From Bolinopsis microptera (taxonomy: Eukaryota; Ctenophora; Tentaculata; Lobata; Bolinopsidae): a DNA stretch of 64,000 nt. The stretch covers positions 2,698,845 through 2,762,844 of the forward strand of contig NC_087084.1 in assembly GCF_026151205.1 (NCBI RefSeq). Direction: 5' to 3'. The notes beneath the pieces were generated by a model that made no database searches, was not told the origin of the DNA, and saw nothing but the letters and a program-made list of their open reading frames with translations. The position numbers and the translations under genes are program-made. Positions 22,755 through 36,298 of this stretch are shown piece by piece; position 1 is the stretch's first letter; every line of letters begins with the position of its first letter.

Positions 22755-25700
22755 TCACAAAAACTGGTATTCTAGATCAAAACAAAGGAATACCAAAATC
22801 CCAAACATGAGGGGCAAAAGAAGACGCTTCGTTTCCATCGGATATTGAAAAACTTTTGCCTGAAAAATGAATGAGTGTTAATTATATTATTCATTATTGA
22901 TCCTTAGATGGACAGTTTATCAAAACGCATAGGAATTAAGACCATTGGCGTAACGAAGGGCCGGGGGGCCAAATCGTCGTTTGAATGTGGGACAATTTGA
23001 AAAACTTAACTACAGTACTAGCAAAACTGCGCGTTTTGATCTAGAAACACACTTTTATAGAGATTTTACTGGCGTATCCTCTAAAATCATCTAATTTGTT
23101 CAATTTTAGGGAGGGGCGCCAACAGGCAACTTTACGCCACTGGGAAAGACCAGCACATTTTAAAATTTATTGGTTCTGACTTAGGTAGTGGTACTTGTTA
23201 ATCACAATGTACACTAAAAGATGTATTTGTTGGTTTAGAATATTATTGAGTTCAGCTAAAAAACAAACTAGGAATTGACTCTAATAAGCTATAAGCTAAA
23301 CTGAACATTTTAAAGCGATACTGACCCTCATTTTTAACGCTCGGAGATAATAGTGGAAGGAATCCAGTTCCTCACAGGTGTTCTGGTTGTAACCAAACAC
23401 TCGGAGTTCCAGGGCCTGGTTTATCAATCGCTTGTGAGATGTGGCGATTTTACACCCCTGAAATTATAAGTTATCAATTTTGAGCCACGAAAAATAAATC
23501 TATCGAAATATTTATACAGCTGTCATAGGATTAAAACAAATTCCTAAGTATCTAATTATTGATCAGTGTAAACTAATTGTTACCTGGTAAATAGTCATGA
23601 AAAACATTGACCCAAGGACCACGTCTCTCAGCATCACTACCACAAACGAGATCCTCCCGTACGTTTTTACAGTCCGACACACTTGCCTGAACGTTCCATA
23701 ACTTAATTAACAGTTTAATACATTTAAGATTTAGAAAATCAAAACTTTTCGAACATAAATTAAGGTCACAAGGGATCAGTATGAGTCGGGTTCCTCAGTA
23801 TGCTACCATATTTGATGAATTCCAAGGAATCTCAACATGCTTTTTTTAATTATATGAATAAAATTACAAATCTTCTTTTCAATCGGGGATGTCGTACAGC
23901 TAAGTTCTAAGGACCAACCGGATTATCATTTTAATTACCAGACGTAGGTCTGAATTTCAAGCAAAAAACTAATTACACCCAACCATATTTCCAAACCACT
24001 CCCACTACTACTAGTACTGGGCTGTGATATGAAATGAGGTCAATAAAATATGCAAGTTGATATTAAAACAAAAACCTGTATTGCCATTCGACACCTTCAT
24101 CACATCCTTCGTTTGTAAAAATATTCTCTATTGTCCTGGCCTCCCCAACAGTTTCCAGTATCGAATATACATCTGAAGATTGTATGCTTATAGATTGTCA
24201 AATTATAACGATCGGAAATGAAAACAAATTCTTCACTCAATTAACGTGGCATGCAACTGTTCTGACTTCTGATACATATCTCAAAATAAACAATACATCT
24301 GAGTATTTTTAGAACATTTTTTTCCCGTTGTACTAAAGCCATCGGAAGGACTATTTCTCGGTAAAAATCGAGTAGTCTTACTTAAAAATAACCTACTACA
24401 GGAATGTAGGAATGTAGCATGTTCACATAATATGTTCATGTTTTTTAATCTAATTTTAATTATATTTTGGCTTACCAACGAAAATGCCGTATGCCAAGTA
24501 AAAGAGGATGAAAGACATTGCAGGGGCGGATTCACTGTTCATCTTGTGGACAAACGAACTGATATCGTGAGCTTCCTGAACGAGATATTTTATAATATTT
24601 ACTTAGTAACTAAGTTACTAAATTAATTAGTGACTTACAAGGATGTATTTGTATACTAAGCTAGCTGATAACTAAATAAGTATTCAAATATCCAGTACAG
24701 ATCGTGTCCCAGAACTAGTTTTGTAACCCAGTTACCCAGTACCCTACAGTGACCTCGTGTCATACTAGTCCTGTACACAATACTATTGGAGACACGATGT
24801 ACACCAGCATTTAAACAGCATTTCTGGGGCACAACGTCACTACGTAACTGAGCCTAAAAATCTGGGACATTAAGTTCTGGGGCAGGACGGTGTAAAACCC
24901 TGACACGATTATAATCAAACGGTACCTGCATCATTGCCTTTAACGTGTTTCGTTTTTCTCTCAGTGTTGCACGAAGCTCCGTTATCAAATACTGAATTAA
25001 CCTAGCCTGGGAGGCATGGTTTAATTAGATTTGATACTTGCATGTTGTAGCTTAAGGAAAAATATATATTTTTCACATCGATGAGATACACCGTTGTAAA
25101 TTAAACTGAATAGTATTTGCAGTAACGTCGCCTGACAAAAAATGAACGTGATTGAAATCCTAGTCACAGTGAATCCGAGAATTCTAAAACTTTAAAGTCA
25201 AATCTTGACACTGACCTGAATAGTAAAATTGAGAAGTATTGGTGTCAGGAAGATGAAGATAGCAAAAGAGGGCACCGCCACTAACAATCCTCGGTAGTAA
25301 TGGTCTATGGGGGATCCCTCACCGACCCTGAGTAACAAATCTAATACAGCACTTCACAGGGGAGTTATATAAAAACTCTTGCTCATAATATGAGTTTTCT
25401 GAATCGTATAACCAACGAATTTTCATGTTGATGGATTAGTAACGGTAACTAAACCGTAAATTAGCGCGATGGTCAAATATAGCGTTGGATTAAGAATTTC
25501 CTTACCCGTCAATTTCATTGTGTAGGGATTGTGGGGAACATCTCCACCAGACGAGCGCTTTGCCACAATAAGAGTTTACCACAGTAAATCCGAACAAGAG
25601 CCAGAGACAGACGTACGCACTAGCATAGACCACCCTGAATATAATATCACTTAGGAAATAATCGACAACTAATTGAAAACTAATTGATAATTTATTGACT

Positions 25701-28221
25701 TCTAATCGACTAGAATGAGTACTGTGCTTGAACTCTATAATAACCAGGCAGGATATTTGTTGAAAAGTTAAGACCAGGAATACCCTTATTTGGTAGGGAA
25801 AGGGTTGTGGATACTGGATTCTTGTCTCAAAAAAGGGGCATCTGTATTGGTATTATCCAAGACTGAGGAGGACTCTGGTACTCATTTTGGCCAATACCCC
25901 GGTTACATAATTGCATTATATCTATACAAATTTCCATTTTTAATTATTGATAATAATTCTTTCATAGTGACATCTAAATCTTACTTGAGTCTGGTAATAA
26001 AGACGTCTCTCCTCATTTGAGAGTTGGTATTGCCTCTTTGACTTACTAATGCCTGAATAGAAAAATAGTAAATAAATAATAAATGAAGGTAAACATCTTG
26101 TTTTGTGTGCAAGTGACCAGACTATATAGAATTACTGTCAGTCGCATGGGTATATAAACTTATATAAATATACATATATTTACACATATATATATTTATA
26201 CTATATATATAATAGTTCTAATGTACCGTCACAATAGTGACTTTAATATAGAATTACTGTTAATTATGGGTGTATAAACTTATATAAATATTCCCGAACC
26301 TTCTGAACGAGAGCCTCTAATTGTTCGCTCTGCTTCACTCTGAATATCCAGAAAGTGTAGAGGAACGCTACAAAGTGTATTCCACTGGGAACTATACTTT
26401 CTAAAGACGATCTGCACATCCCTGGAGAGATTTAAAGGAGTAAAAGTTTACGGAATGATCGCGACTTAATGACACATTCTTTCCTATCCTAATAATACGT
26501 ATTATAACAAGTAACATTATGATAAGTAATATGGGAAATATTCATATCATGAGTTTAGAATTTACAATGTTCATGAACTCATTGGCATGGTTTACCGTAA
26601 TAAAGATGAGAATAATGAATATTATTTACATAATAATATGATGAGTGCTTAATTACCTTCGATGTAATTGTAGGTTAACGTTTTATTTTTGCAAACTGGT
26701 ATAATTTCATCTTTAGTCATCTTGTCTTGATTGATCTGAAAGATAGGAAACATTAAAAAGATTGGTGGCAAGTAGTCGAGCTCGTTGATATCTACTCGTT
26801 GTCATAGATCTAAATCATTTTTGAATCTTCTAATAGAATGAACGATCAGTGATCAGGTCATGAATAATAAACTAACCATAAAACCGATAGTCATGCAATA
26901 TCAAGTGTAATACTCACATTGCAAAAAACCATGTTCAACGCATATCCCGTTATGATAACCACAAAAATGAGAACTGTCCAAATAAAGCTAAGTGCACGGT
27001 GAAATGGATTGTCTGGAGACCCAAAGTTCCGCATACCCAACTGAAAAAATTAACGAAAATCACGAAAAAGTACGTGTATTTTCAGACAAAATTGAATTAA
27101 AAGTTGCGTTATAACATCTTCTGATGCAATAAGCTTGGATGTAGCCAAAATACCGTGTCAATACATCTTAAAACAAGCGTGGTAATAATTGTAAGGACAC
27201 TAATTACGGTAAGTGTCCTTAAAATTATTAATAAAAATTGTATGGTAAGTGACCATTTTCAAGATGTTATCGTAGGGTTTGAGGACTTTCTTCTCGATGG
27301 AATGATGGTCGATTTGTCTTTGTGAGACACTGATCACGTCTGATCCCAACATACCCTGAACATTTATAAATGTAACAGTTTAACTTAAGTTTTAAGCTGA
27401 ATAATTGATAATGAGCTGAGGTAAAACTTACAACTTATAAAATATTTATGATTCTAATTGATAATAATTAGTTGTTGCTAATTGGTTTCCCAAAGAGTGA
27501 AAGAGAGTTTTCAACTGCAAAAAAGCAGGAGCATTATATTTCGGACAGTTGAAACAATATTGGCGGGCAAACGATCCGTTTCATGGTATATATACCATGT
27601 TTTTTCTAGTAATAGAAAAAACAATTAAATGCCAATATCGTCATTCCTCATTCTAACGTACTATATAGTAATAGTAAAATGGTGACGTTAACCAGGTTAA
27701 CGTACACATTCTTTAAAAAACAACATACGTTTTGTTCAGCGTATTGTTCAGCAGCCACGTTATTCATCATATCTTCTCGTTTCTGATCTACGTAATCGTT
27801 GATGTTAGTTACCCAAGAGGAGAGACTTGATAGACTGTTTAAACGAAAGTTTATGTTTCGTATCAGCGTATTTTCTCTACTAGTACTCGCTTTTGTTGAT
27901 TTAACACTGTAGCTCGCTTGTCCTGATTTTATATATTTTTTTTGGAAAACAAATAGAATAATATATAACAATATAATTTACAACAATGTATATCGACCAG
28001 ATTTGATTTATTTATGTAAGAGGTAAGGGTCGGTGAAGTTAAGTTAATAATAGTTTAAGCTTAGTTCTGGATTTTGCTATTATAAATGTAACCTATAGTT
28101 TAAATGTATTACCTAAATTGCCAAGGACAACACAATCAGGATCTATACCGGTGGTTGCAGTATAGCCGCTCTCACTGTCTACAATACTAGGTGGCTCTCT
28201 CAATACCACTCCATTACTCAT
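22755..28221 (-). CDS. Seven-transmembrane protein, gustatory-receptor-like candidate
   Basis: Reconstructed from 14 minus-strand exons: 28113-28221, 27729-27922, 27254-27355, 26918-27040, 26657-26735, 26280-26421, 25506-25634, 25216-25327, 24926-25006, 24476-24575, 24076-24172, 23584-23686, 23326-23457, 22755-22859. All chain in one frame (1,608 bp, 535 residues). The donor at 26280 (GTTTAT) is the weakest junction. About 150 polar N-terminal residues precede seven hydrophobic helices, each in its own exon: IWTVLIFVVIITGYAL, IHFVAFLYTFWIF, YVCLWLLFGFTVV, LLVAVPSFAIFIFLTPILL, MSFILFYLAYGIFV, ISFVVVMLRDVVLGSMFF and LLLPLMFGILVFLCF. Charged loops, a cytoplasm-like segment between helices four and five, and a short C-terminus resemble the gustatory-receptor-like superfamily found in many invertebrates. 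I do not see its TYxxxxxQF signature cleanly, so the family is only a proposal; the seven-helix topology is well supported. Confidence 0.6.
22943..23142. mobile_element. hAT-type MITE, second copy, in the last intron of the 7TM gene
   Basis: Begins CATTGGCGTAACGAAGGG and ends ACTTTACGCCACTG. Internal blocks ('cgtttgaatgtgggacaatttgaaaaacttaact', 'tcctctaaaatc.tctaatttgttcaattttagggaggggc') match the copy at 422-670. The flanking octamers attaagac and ggaaagac agree only in part, so this copy is older. Confidence 0.8.
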
Positions 28222-30896
28222 AGGATCTTCACCCTGTTCAAACACAGGCAAATATTTTAAGAACCCTGATAAAAATTGAAATATTTATTCTCAAATCTCA
28301 GTTATGTCATAACAATTTGTAAAGCTATGGAATCATTTAGATCATATAATTGTATAAATGTGATATCCAAAGTTGTGAGTAGAATTTCGCGTGGCTGTGA
28401 TTTCATGACTCAGTGAAAGGAAGATATCATTTATTTCCGCTTTAGATGAAACGCAGAGAAGTCGGATTAACTCATTAACCAAGAACAACACAGCGATCTA
28501 TTTCCCTATCAATATCTCAACAAAAAGCAACCAAATAACTAATAAGTGGAACACTTCAGTGAATAAAACGGAGCTGATGATAATTAGGTGTTTAAAACTT
28601 TTAAAATATCATGGTGGCTCCTGTTCTCAGAGAAAGCAAGCGAAGATAGCAAAAAGGAAGTTGTAATCTTATCAATATGCAATGTCTAATGTCTATAATA
28701 CACATATAACTTCAAGTATTGCTATCTTGGCAAAGTTTCACACAGCACACAAAACTACCATTTCTGATTTCTGACTGAAAAATAAAAATTAGCTTACCTC
28801 GATAGAAATAGTGTATTACTCAAACGGGAACGAACACGGAAGGTTTTACAGGCAGCCTTGAAAGTAACCAGTTATCACTCAGCAGGTGAAGATAAGTGGA
28901 AGCTTATAAATACCTGTATCACTGTTACCTGACTCGACTGTTATCAGAGAATATGTATCACATGAGATAATTCAGAGCAAGCTTGGCAAACTATCCTGTT
29001 ACACAAGCATGCGACAAGCTCGGTCAATTTCAACAAGGTTTGGTGAAGAATAATTCATTTTATAGGACTATAGGAGTTAAAGTTCAGATTACCAAGCTCC
29101 ACACGTACTATAACGGTACGTAACATAAAACATTTATAAATGCTTACTCAAAAACTATAGATACGAGTAGTTTGAATGCTAGGCTGCCTGATGTCTGAGG
29201 TAAGGCATAATACTGTCAGACTGAGTAAACTGTCAGAGAGATGCAGCTAACAAAACCACGTCACCTGTTTAAACTGCAAACTAGACCGCAACTATAAAAG
29301 TTAATTTATTGTAAGAGACAACCGTCAACCATTTATGATTTATTTGAGAGTGTTATAGGTATTACTTAAAAAGGAATCAGAATTTGTAAACTCAGATCAA
29401 ATGTCAGAACATCATGACACTAGATAACATCATGACACTATAAATAACATTACACGCATGCATGATCCAGTGTGTTCTATTAAAAAGTACAGTCCTTTTT
29501 TGCCGCCCCCTGGCCTCTATATAGCTTTTTGCTGTCCCCTGGAAGTATTTTCTATACCCAAATATTTTTTCGCCTCGACGAACGTTCAAGTGGACGGGAT
29601 AATACACAATTTCTGGGAAATCCTCCGCGCGCGTCGTATAAAATCCGCGCGCAACAAACATACTCGATGTGAAACTTTGCTGTTGTCATACAAATTTAAC
29701 AATCGACGATCGCGCCGCCAGATCTGTGATAAAGCAGGTTATTGTGACAGCTTCGAGCCATTTATAAACCTAGGTAATTTATTGGTAAATGGAAAATAGT
29801 AATCATAAGAAACCAATTTTGCGTTCTACTTGATGAGAACGTACATTGTGAGTCCATCTGGAAACATTTCAGTAAATATGTATGCTGATAGTATATAATT
29901 GTAGACGGGAACTTATCTGAAAGGACTCCGATATTAAGTCACTGAGATAGTAGGTACTAAGTTAATTTACAATGTTAATTTGGTTTAATGGTGATCTAGA
30001 TGTAAACCTCCTCTAGAAATAACTAAGACTTTCATGAGGAGAGATGAGTGGAAATCCAACGGCCGAGCACAATTCCTTTAGAGTCAAGGCTAAGGGTATG
30101 GAATGGGTTTGTGAAAGTTGGGATGAGATTTTAAGGTTTTTAATTTCATCTGAGGATGTCTGCTATTAGACTTATTAAATTATCACGAACAGCATTCAAA
30201 TGTAAATGCATGTAAATTAGGTGTATCAAAAAACAATCAACGGTAGTTGATAATAAGCTGTTGCTTGGTTTCCCAAAACAAGTGAAACACTCGAAATAGT
30301 GTTTCTATAACTATATAGTTATAGAAAAAACAACAGACGAATCGTTTCATGGTTATAGAAAGAACAATACCATTCCTGGTGCATAACACTAAATTATAGA
30401 ATAGAACCGGTGATAACAATGCGGCCACCGTAAAATGATTATATTCTATAAGCTGAACAGGTGCCTTGAAATCAATCCAAAAATTCACACAAATGGCAAT
30501 CAAATGGTAGTGATTAGTAAAAATGCAATATATCCAATAAAAAAGTAGCAACTGCAGGCATTTTCTTGGCTATAATAATTAGCTTGCAATCCAACCAACT
30601 GACCCAATTAAATTCGAGAATTTCTCTCTCAAGTCACGTGTCTCAACAACAAAATAAAAACTTTCGTATGAACAAGTTTGTTGCCAAACTAATCTCCGGA
30701 ATTGTGATCTAATTAACTAGATATGATTTTACGATTCTGCAAAAACTACAAATCGGTTTGTTGAACGAATAGAATCTTTCAGAATTCAGGTCCATAAACT
30801 GACAATTTTATCAATCAATCGACTAAATATCTCACCAATTAACTTGTTAATGAAATTTTTTTCTAGCTCACAAATTAGTATCTGACTAATCTTCAA
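28222..30896. other. Region between two divergent-unknown genes; 5' part of the 7TM gene
   Basis: A donor-like site near 28799 ('agcttac' before 'ctcgatagaa') may bound a non-coding first exon of the seven-helix gene. Blocks at about 27476-27630 and 30248-30370 share 'ttggtttcccaaa', 'gatccgtttcatggt/cgtttcatggt' and 'tagaaaaaacaa', an old dispersed repeat. Open frames at 29404-29799 and 30237-30551 have no family pattern. Confidence 0.4.
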
Positions 30897-33661
30897 CTAG
30901 CAGTTGCATTTCTTTTTTCCTTTAGGTTTTGGAACTTCAAAACTGTCATCTAATCGAATATTTCGTGTTGGGGCTGGTGGAGATCTGATCAAGAAATCTG
31001 GTACACTTCGACCTGAAAGTAGCATTATATAATCAATATGTTAGTACTACTAACGTATTTAACATTAACTCTAAATTTATTTGTTGCATCTTGTTTTACA
31101 GGAAGTCTTACAAAAAAAATACAGTACCTTGACAAGTGACAAGGAATGTTAGTTTATATTTCCAAGATATTTCACCCCTAAAACGTAAGACTGTAATGTA
31201 CAATCAGGTATCTTATCAGCTTACAAATTACATGTGTACAACTTGATATAGAATGACACCTTTGTTCTAAAATCTTAGAATATCTTCGATCTCATGTTAC
31301 AGGCAGGCAACTGGAAACGCCAGGAGCGCCCTGTGAAAACGAGACAAAACTCATTGTCTAGCTGCACGTGGCAGTTTCAAAGGTCACGTGGCAGTTTCAA
31401 AGGTCACGTGGCAGTTTCAAAGGTCACGTGTGATACTCACGTGACTCTAAGGGTTGGGGGTTTTGGACAAAGTTATTTCCGGTTATGAACAATTGTAATG
31501 CTGGATCAACATTTGTGGAGATGTAATTGCACCTTAAAAATATTTAGACAATTGGTTAATTTACCAGATACGTGCCCCACTTCCTGATACAATAACATAT
31601 TAAATACTTTTAATAATTTTTAAAAACTGACAAATGTGAAGGAAGGCGTCCTCAATGTTTGACCCTGTTTTCGCTGATGTCTCAAAGTACGGTACTCCGT
31701 TGTCATTAGCAAAACTTTCAATCTCTTGGACTGATACCTGGGGTGAAAGTTGTTATCATACCTTATATGGGCATCACGTGTCTCTACAGAACATACCAGC
31801 GGCAGCAGATTTAGTGGCCTTGTTATCATACGAAAACGGGACTTAAGTGTAAAGTTAAGCAACAAGTTTTTCCGATCAGATACTTTAGTGCAAAAACTTC
31901 AATTCATTACCAAAATTTATTATTGGCTAATAATCATATCAATTATGGCCAGAGTAAGAGTCCAGAGCACGTGTGCTCTAACATGGATGTTACTGGTTTC
32001 CTCGATCATAAATTACAGTCAAATCCTGTTTAATACTTGCGCCTGCCTAGTCTGAGCATTTCCCATACTAAACATTCTTTGTCCCAATTGTTTTTACTTA
32101 AGTTTTTTACTGTGTAATTCTGTATTATTTGATGGGAGTTTCAAATAAAATCATATTGAGAGGATAAAATTGAAATATTTATCAACCTTTCTGCTGTGTG
32201 CTAAATCTGCTTTGTTTCCCACCACTACTAGAATCATGCCCTCAGTTCCTATGTCTCTTAAATCTTCTATCCATTTAGTTAGACTCAGGAAAGAATTCTG
32301 TAAAAATCAGAATTTCAAATTTCAAAATAACAATAGTTAATATATCAACACACAATAGTTAACAGACAAAATCTTAAAATATCTACTAATTTTTAACAAA
32401 AAGCATCTAGATGAGTATGTAATCAATAAAGTACTTTTTTCGGAAACAAGGCCATCGTTAAAGCTCAATTTATAATCTCAATAAGAAAAATTGTAAAAGA
32501 TTGTTTTTATAGCACGTGTTAGAACGTGGTTACTGGTTATAACAACGAACTATAGTCACGTGATACCTCGTATGTGATGTCGAATGCTAGGATTGCAGCT
32601 GCGGCCCCCCTGTAGTACATCGGTGCTAAACTCCTGTACTGTAAATTAAAATTATCAATCAATATAACAGTAACCAAGCATGTATTAATATCACATGTGT
32701 CGAATAATTAAACGTGTATTCGTTTAATCTTTGGTTGTTGGGAAGAATTCATTCAGAATATATAATTTTGAATTGTGATGAGAATGTTGCAAGGCGATTA
32801 AAATAAGTAAATATTTTAGGAAACTAACTTGCTCTTGGCCGGCAGTGTCCCAAATCTGAACTTTGTAAGACGCCTTCTCTAAATTTACGACTCTTGCAAT
32901 GTATGACGCTCTGAAAAAACGTGATATTGCTAATAAGTAATTAATAATTAGTAATCAATCAAGTAATTAATCAAGTCATCAATAAATTTGTGAACAGAAT
33001 CTTCATGGCTTAAAAAAACCTTATTATCCATTGATAGTATGACAATCTCATCATAAGCAATGAAACATGTTTGCAGTTTTGCTATGAACATTTCCAGGCC
33101 ATAAATATCAGCTATAATCCTCATTCCGGTAAATAACTACCATATTTTCATAAAGTATACACAATCCACGGACCACAACACTACAACAGTCACTTTACTA
33201 ATAAGTCACTAACAAGTCACTAACAAGTCACTAACAAGTCACTAACAAGTCACTAACAAGTCACTAACAAATCACTCTACTAATCAGTCACTGAATAATA
33301 TAATGCTTTACCCGACTGTAGGATGATCCATCTCCGTAAAAGTATCCTGAACAAATCTCCGGGCAATGCAGCTTTTCCCCACACCTGAGTCCTGGAATAA
33401 CATTCATGTTAGGAGCCCTTCAGATAAATATAATATCTAAACTGGATGTAGTAATCTGACCCTTGATCGGGTCTGATATTTACATCTGCATTCTTACATT
33501 GTAGATGAAAACATCTGACCCGATTGAAATGTTTTCTCACTGAATATAAGTTTATCAACATGCTTTTTGATATAACAATTGGTGCAAGCAATTTGTTCGC
33601 ACAGTAAACGACTTACCCCGAGTAAGCATACTTTTATCTGTCTTTCATCTCTCTTTTGCAT
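30897..33661 (-). CDS. Rab22/Rab31-like small GTPase, complete, 7 exons
   Basis: Exons on the minus strand: 33617-33661, 33312-33391, 32829-32910, 32567-32638, 32187-32297, 31632-31737, 30897-31012; GT-AG junctions, 612 bp, 203 residues. Rab proteins switch between GTP and GDP states to direct vesicle traffic. Visible motifs are the P-loop GDSGVGKS, switch I with the conserved Thr in HPTVGASY, WDTAGQE, the RabF-type YRSLAPMYYRGAAAAI, the base-binding NKADL and ETSAKTG. The C-terminus is CNC, a prenylation site. KVCLLGDSGVGKS, the RFVQD stretch and the LAPMYYRG/AFDIT block match the Rab5/21/22/31 endosomal branch best, and Rab22/31 most. Start Met (MQKRDERQIKV) gives the usual short N-terminus. 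Confidence 0.9.
31364..31440. repeat. 20-bp E-box tandem repeat in the Rab intron
   Basis: Three copies of 'cacgtggcagtttcaaaggt' followed by two more CACGTG cores, in the last Rab intron. Each unit carries one CACGTG, the palindromic site of USF/Myc-type bHLH factors. Could act as an intronic enhancer; function is inference. Confidence 0.85.
33195..33290. repeat. 12-bp tandem repeat in Rab intron 2
   Basis: About seven head-to-tail copies of 'agtcactaacaa' with minor variants at both ends. It lies in the intron between the second (33312-33391) and third (32829-32910) coding exons. Confidence 0.9.
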
Positions 33662-35779
33662 TCTAGATAAATTGTCATTGATTAATTTTCTTAAGTTTCC
33701 ACTGGAATCTGGATGTTAGCCCTAGAGACTTGGGCTATAACCCGTTAGTCTTTTTCCTGTACAGAGATTTTTCTAGAATAACTCCATTTATAGAAAAACT
33801 TGATATTGGCTCATCATTAAAGTCTAAATGCATAACTGAACATTGAGTAGGATTGAACCTAAAAGCCAATTACTTTCCACATATCTTGTTCCTTTAAATC
33901 TTTAACCGTAGTGTCATGCTGATACACATTTCCAATGAGGTCATCTGCAAATAATTTAATTTTACTCTTAACACTATTTTTTAAATGTAATCCAACGTCT
34001 TTGCTTTGGCCTTCTGTTATAAAAATTTGATTCTGGTAAATGTATGCTGACTCCTGCACCTCTGTAGCGTAAATTATATAGTAGGAATTTTATAGGTGGA
34101 AATTTTGTAGGTTATTAAAATATTCTAATATGGTAATTATTGAAATGGTTCACAGTTTATGTGTAATTCTGTGAAAAGATTGTAGATTCAAGAAAACAAC
34201 AATTTCAAGATTGTTGATATTTAATAAACTACATTAGAAGATTATTAAGCAAACTAATTTGTAAATTGCCATATTGTGGCCTTTTAAAAAAACTTTTACG
34301 AATAAGGTTCACAAATTTGCCATGAATTTTTATTCATTTAAATCCAAATCTGGATTTGTAGTTGGCTGTCATTCTATTAATGCCCCACACTGCTAGTTCT
34401 ACTCTGTTTAACACAATTACGAAATAAATAGGTTGCTGTTTGGTGTGAGCAATAGCACACAGCACCGTCGCCCTTTTGCACAGTCAACCTGCGTCTAAAT
34501 TGTTTAAGGGGTCGTTCACATATTACGTAATCAATCTTTGGCAATTCGTTTTTTAAGCAGAGCCCACGTTATTGGAGCCCCCCCCCCCCCCTGCAATTGC
34601 ACCTCCGACCCCAGGATAATGTTGTAATACATGATGGAGAAGAGGAAGAAGATGAAGTAGAATACGTCAGCTATACAGGTAAATTCTTGAAAATCCAATT
34701 CTATAGACTCATTGCAGCCATGATCCATTGACTCTTGAACATTTTAACAGATGAATTCATAATTGCGCTTCATTTTTATCTAAATCTTTTCAAACAATAC
34801 ATAGTTATACAGAATTGAATGCTTCTAAATAAACCCAGTTATAAAAGGAGAAAACCGATATAGCCCTAATTCCACTATCCCAGTATGAAACCCAAATTAT
34901 GTATTGAAAGAGGGGTAACCAAAACACAATAACGAATAGTCTACTGTACAATCAACAGCAACACCGTCTTTCTCAGGAAACTTTACACTGCTAGCTGGAG
35001 TTTGGAAAAAATTGCTTAAAGACTATTATATCAGATCGCCCTCTAAACTTACAAGGAAATATTTCCTGTAGATCCTTGGTATATAAGCAACATTTGACAG
35101 AGCATAGTGTGGAGTGAGCTATGTGCCCATCCTTCGAGAACCCGGTGGATGTCTTTGCTGTACGGCAGTGTTAAACAAGGAACTGAAACCGAGGGGTTCC
35201 GTTCAGGCCCTTCACACTTTGTTTCTGTCTAGTTCTAATGTACCGTCACAATAGTGACTTTAATATTATGAATAATCTATGGAGAAGGATCTAAACTAAA
35301 AAGTAAATACATTGGAGTGCAGTTTAAGATGAGAGATATTACTCCTTCTTTGGACTCAATCTGACTAAGAGGCTGTACAAGATGGCAGACAATCTGCCAA
35401 TGCCCAATAGAACTACAACCAGAGCACCTATCAGCTCTTCATGTAGGCAAAGCTAAATAAAAGCATTCAATGTCATTAAAACCCTTAATTTAGGGCATGA
35501 GAAACGAGGTGACCTTCACTCTTCAGTAAATTGTGGGAAACCATCACTACATCAGCCAGAGGTATTCCCAACCTAGACGAGCCAGTTCTCCCCAGGCACA
35601 AACACTGGAATAATCACAATACCAAATACACTGGTAAGTGGTTTCTAATGCCCCTGCTAGCTATGCACCCTGCTAGCTACTACACCGAGGATCATTTTCA
35701 GGATAACGGTCTTTAATGATGATACATCATTAAATATTTCATGTTTTTATGCAATATGGTCATTGGTCAAGTAATTAAT
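33662..35779. other. Intergenic upstream of the Rab gene, no gene seen
   Basis: Contains a 13-C run near 34578-34590 and a short block at 35230-35267 ('tagttctaatgtaccgtcac' onward) that is identical to one at about 26213-26250. A block near 35090-35210 is related, in reverse complement, to about 45125-45215 of the nested element. None of the open frames (for example 34531-34728, 35531-35716) has a recognisable pattern. Confidence 0.45.
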
Positions 35780-36220
35780 TAACGCGGCCCCGCGGGTTGA
35801 CGGATGTTACTCGTCTAAATTTCTTCGAAGTAGCGCGCCCCGCTTTCTTCTCGATGGCAAGTGCTACGAAGTAGCGCGCGCCGGGCCAGACCATTAACAA
35901 TGGTCAACCCCGCGGGTGATGACTGATGCTTGTAAAATTTGTATCACGTCGTGACCCCCACGGTCGTTTCACTATCGTAGAGTTTCTACGATACAGTGCC
36001 GGGGAGCCGCGCGGCGGGTCATACATGCAACGTATGACAATGTAAAATGCTTGTTGATCCAAGACTGTCGAGTGTCGACGCGACGAGTCAAACTCGCCGC
36101 GCATCTTGGTATTGGAGGACTTCGACGCGCCGCGCGAACTAGCAATAGCATTCTTGCTCCGTCGACGATCGTTGCTCTGCTTCGCAGAGCAACGATTTCG
36201 ATGGGTTGACATCGTCAATC
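35780..36220. repeat. GC-rich hairpin cluster beside the Polinton
   Basis: Within about 440 bp there are several perfect short hairpins: a 13-bp stem with TTC loop at 36168-36196, a 9-bp stem with GTT loop at 35973-35993, and 'ccccgcgggttgac' near 35789 facing 'gtcaaccccgcggg' near 35905. 'gaagtagcgcgc' occurs twice (about 35826 and 35870). The base composition differs sharply from the surrounding AT-rich DNA. No coding pattern. Confidence 0.65.
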
Positions 36221-36292
36221 AAATCTTGGTACGGTAGGAATTATAAGTAAAACAAAATTTTAGCTTACCTGGGACCCCAGGCTTATTGTTTA

Positions 36293-36298
36293 TACATA
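36293..36298. repeat. Target-site duplication TACATA, left copy (right copy 62601-62606)
   Basis: TACATA directly precedes the outer element's AGTAGTAATG terminus and directly follows its CATTACTACT end. Six base pairs is the duplication size of Polinton integrases. Confidence 0.95.

Noticed and set aside
29404-29799. Overlapping open frames on both strands
   Set aside because: No family pattern, no splice context, and each is the antisense of the other.
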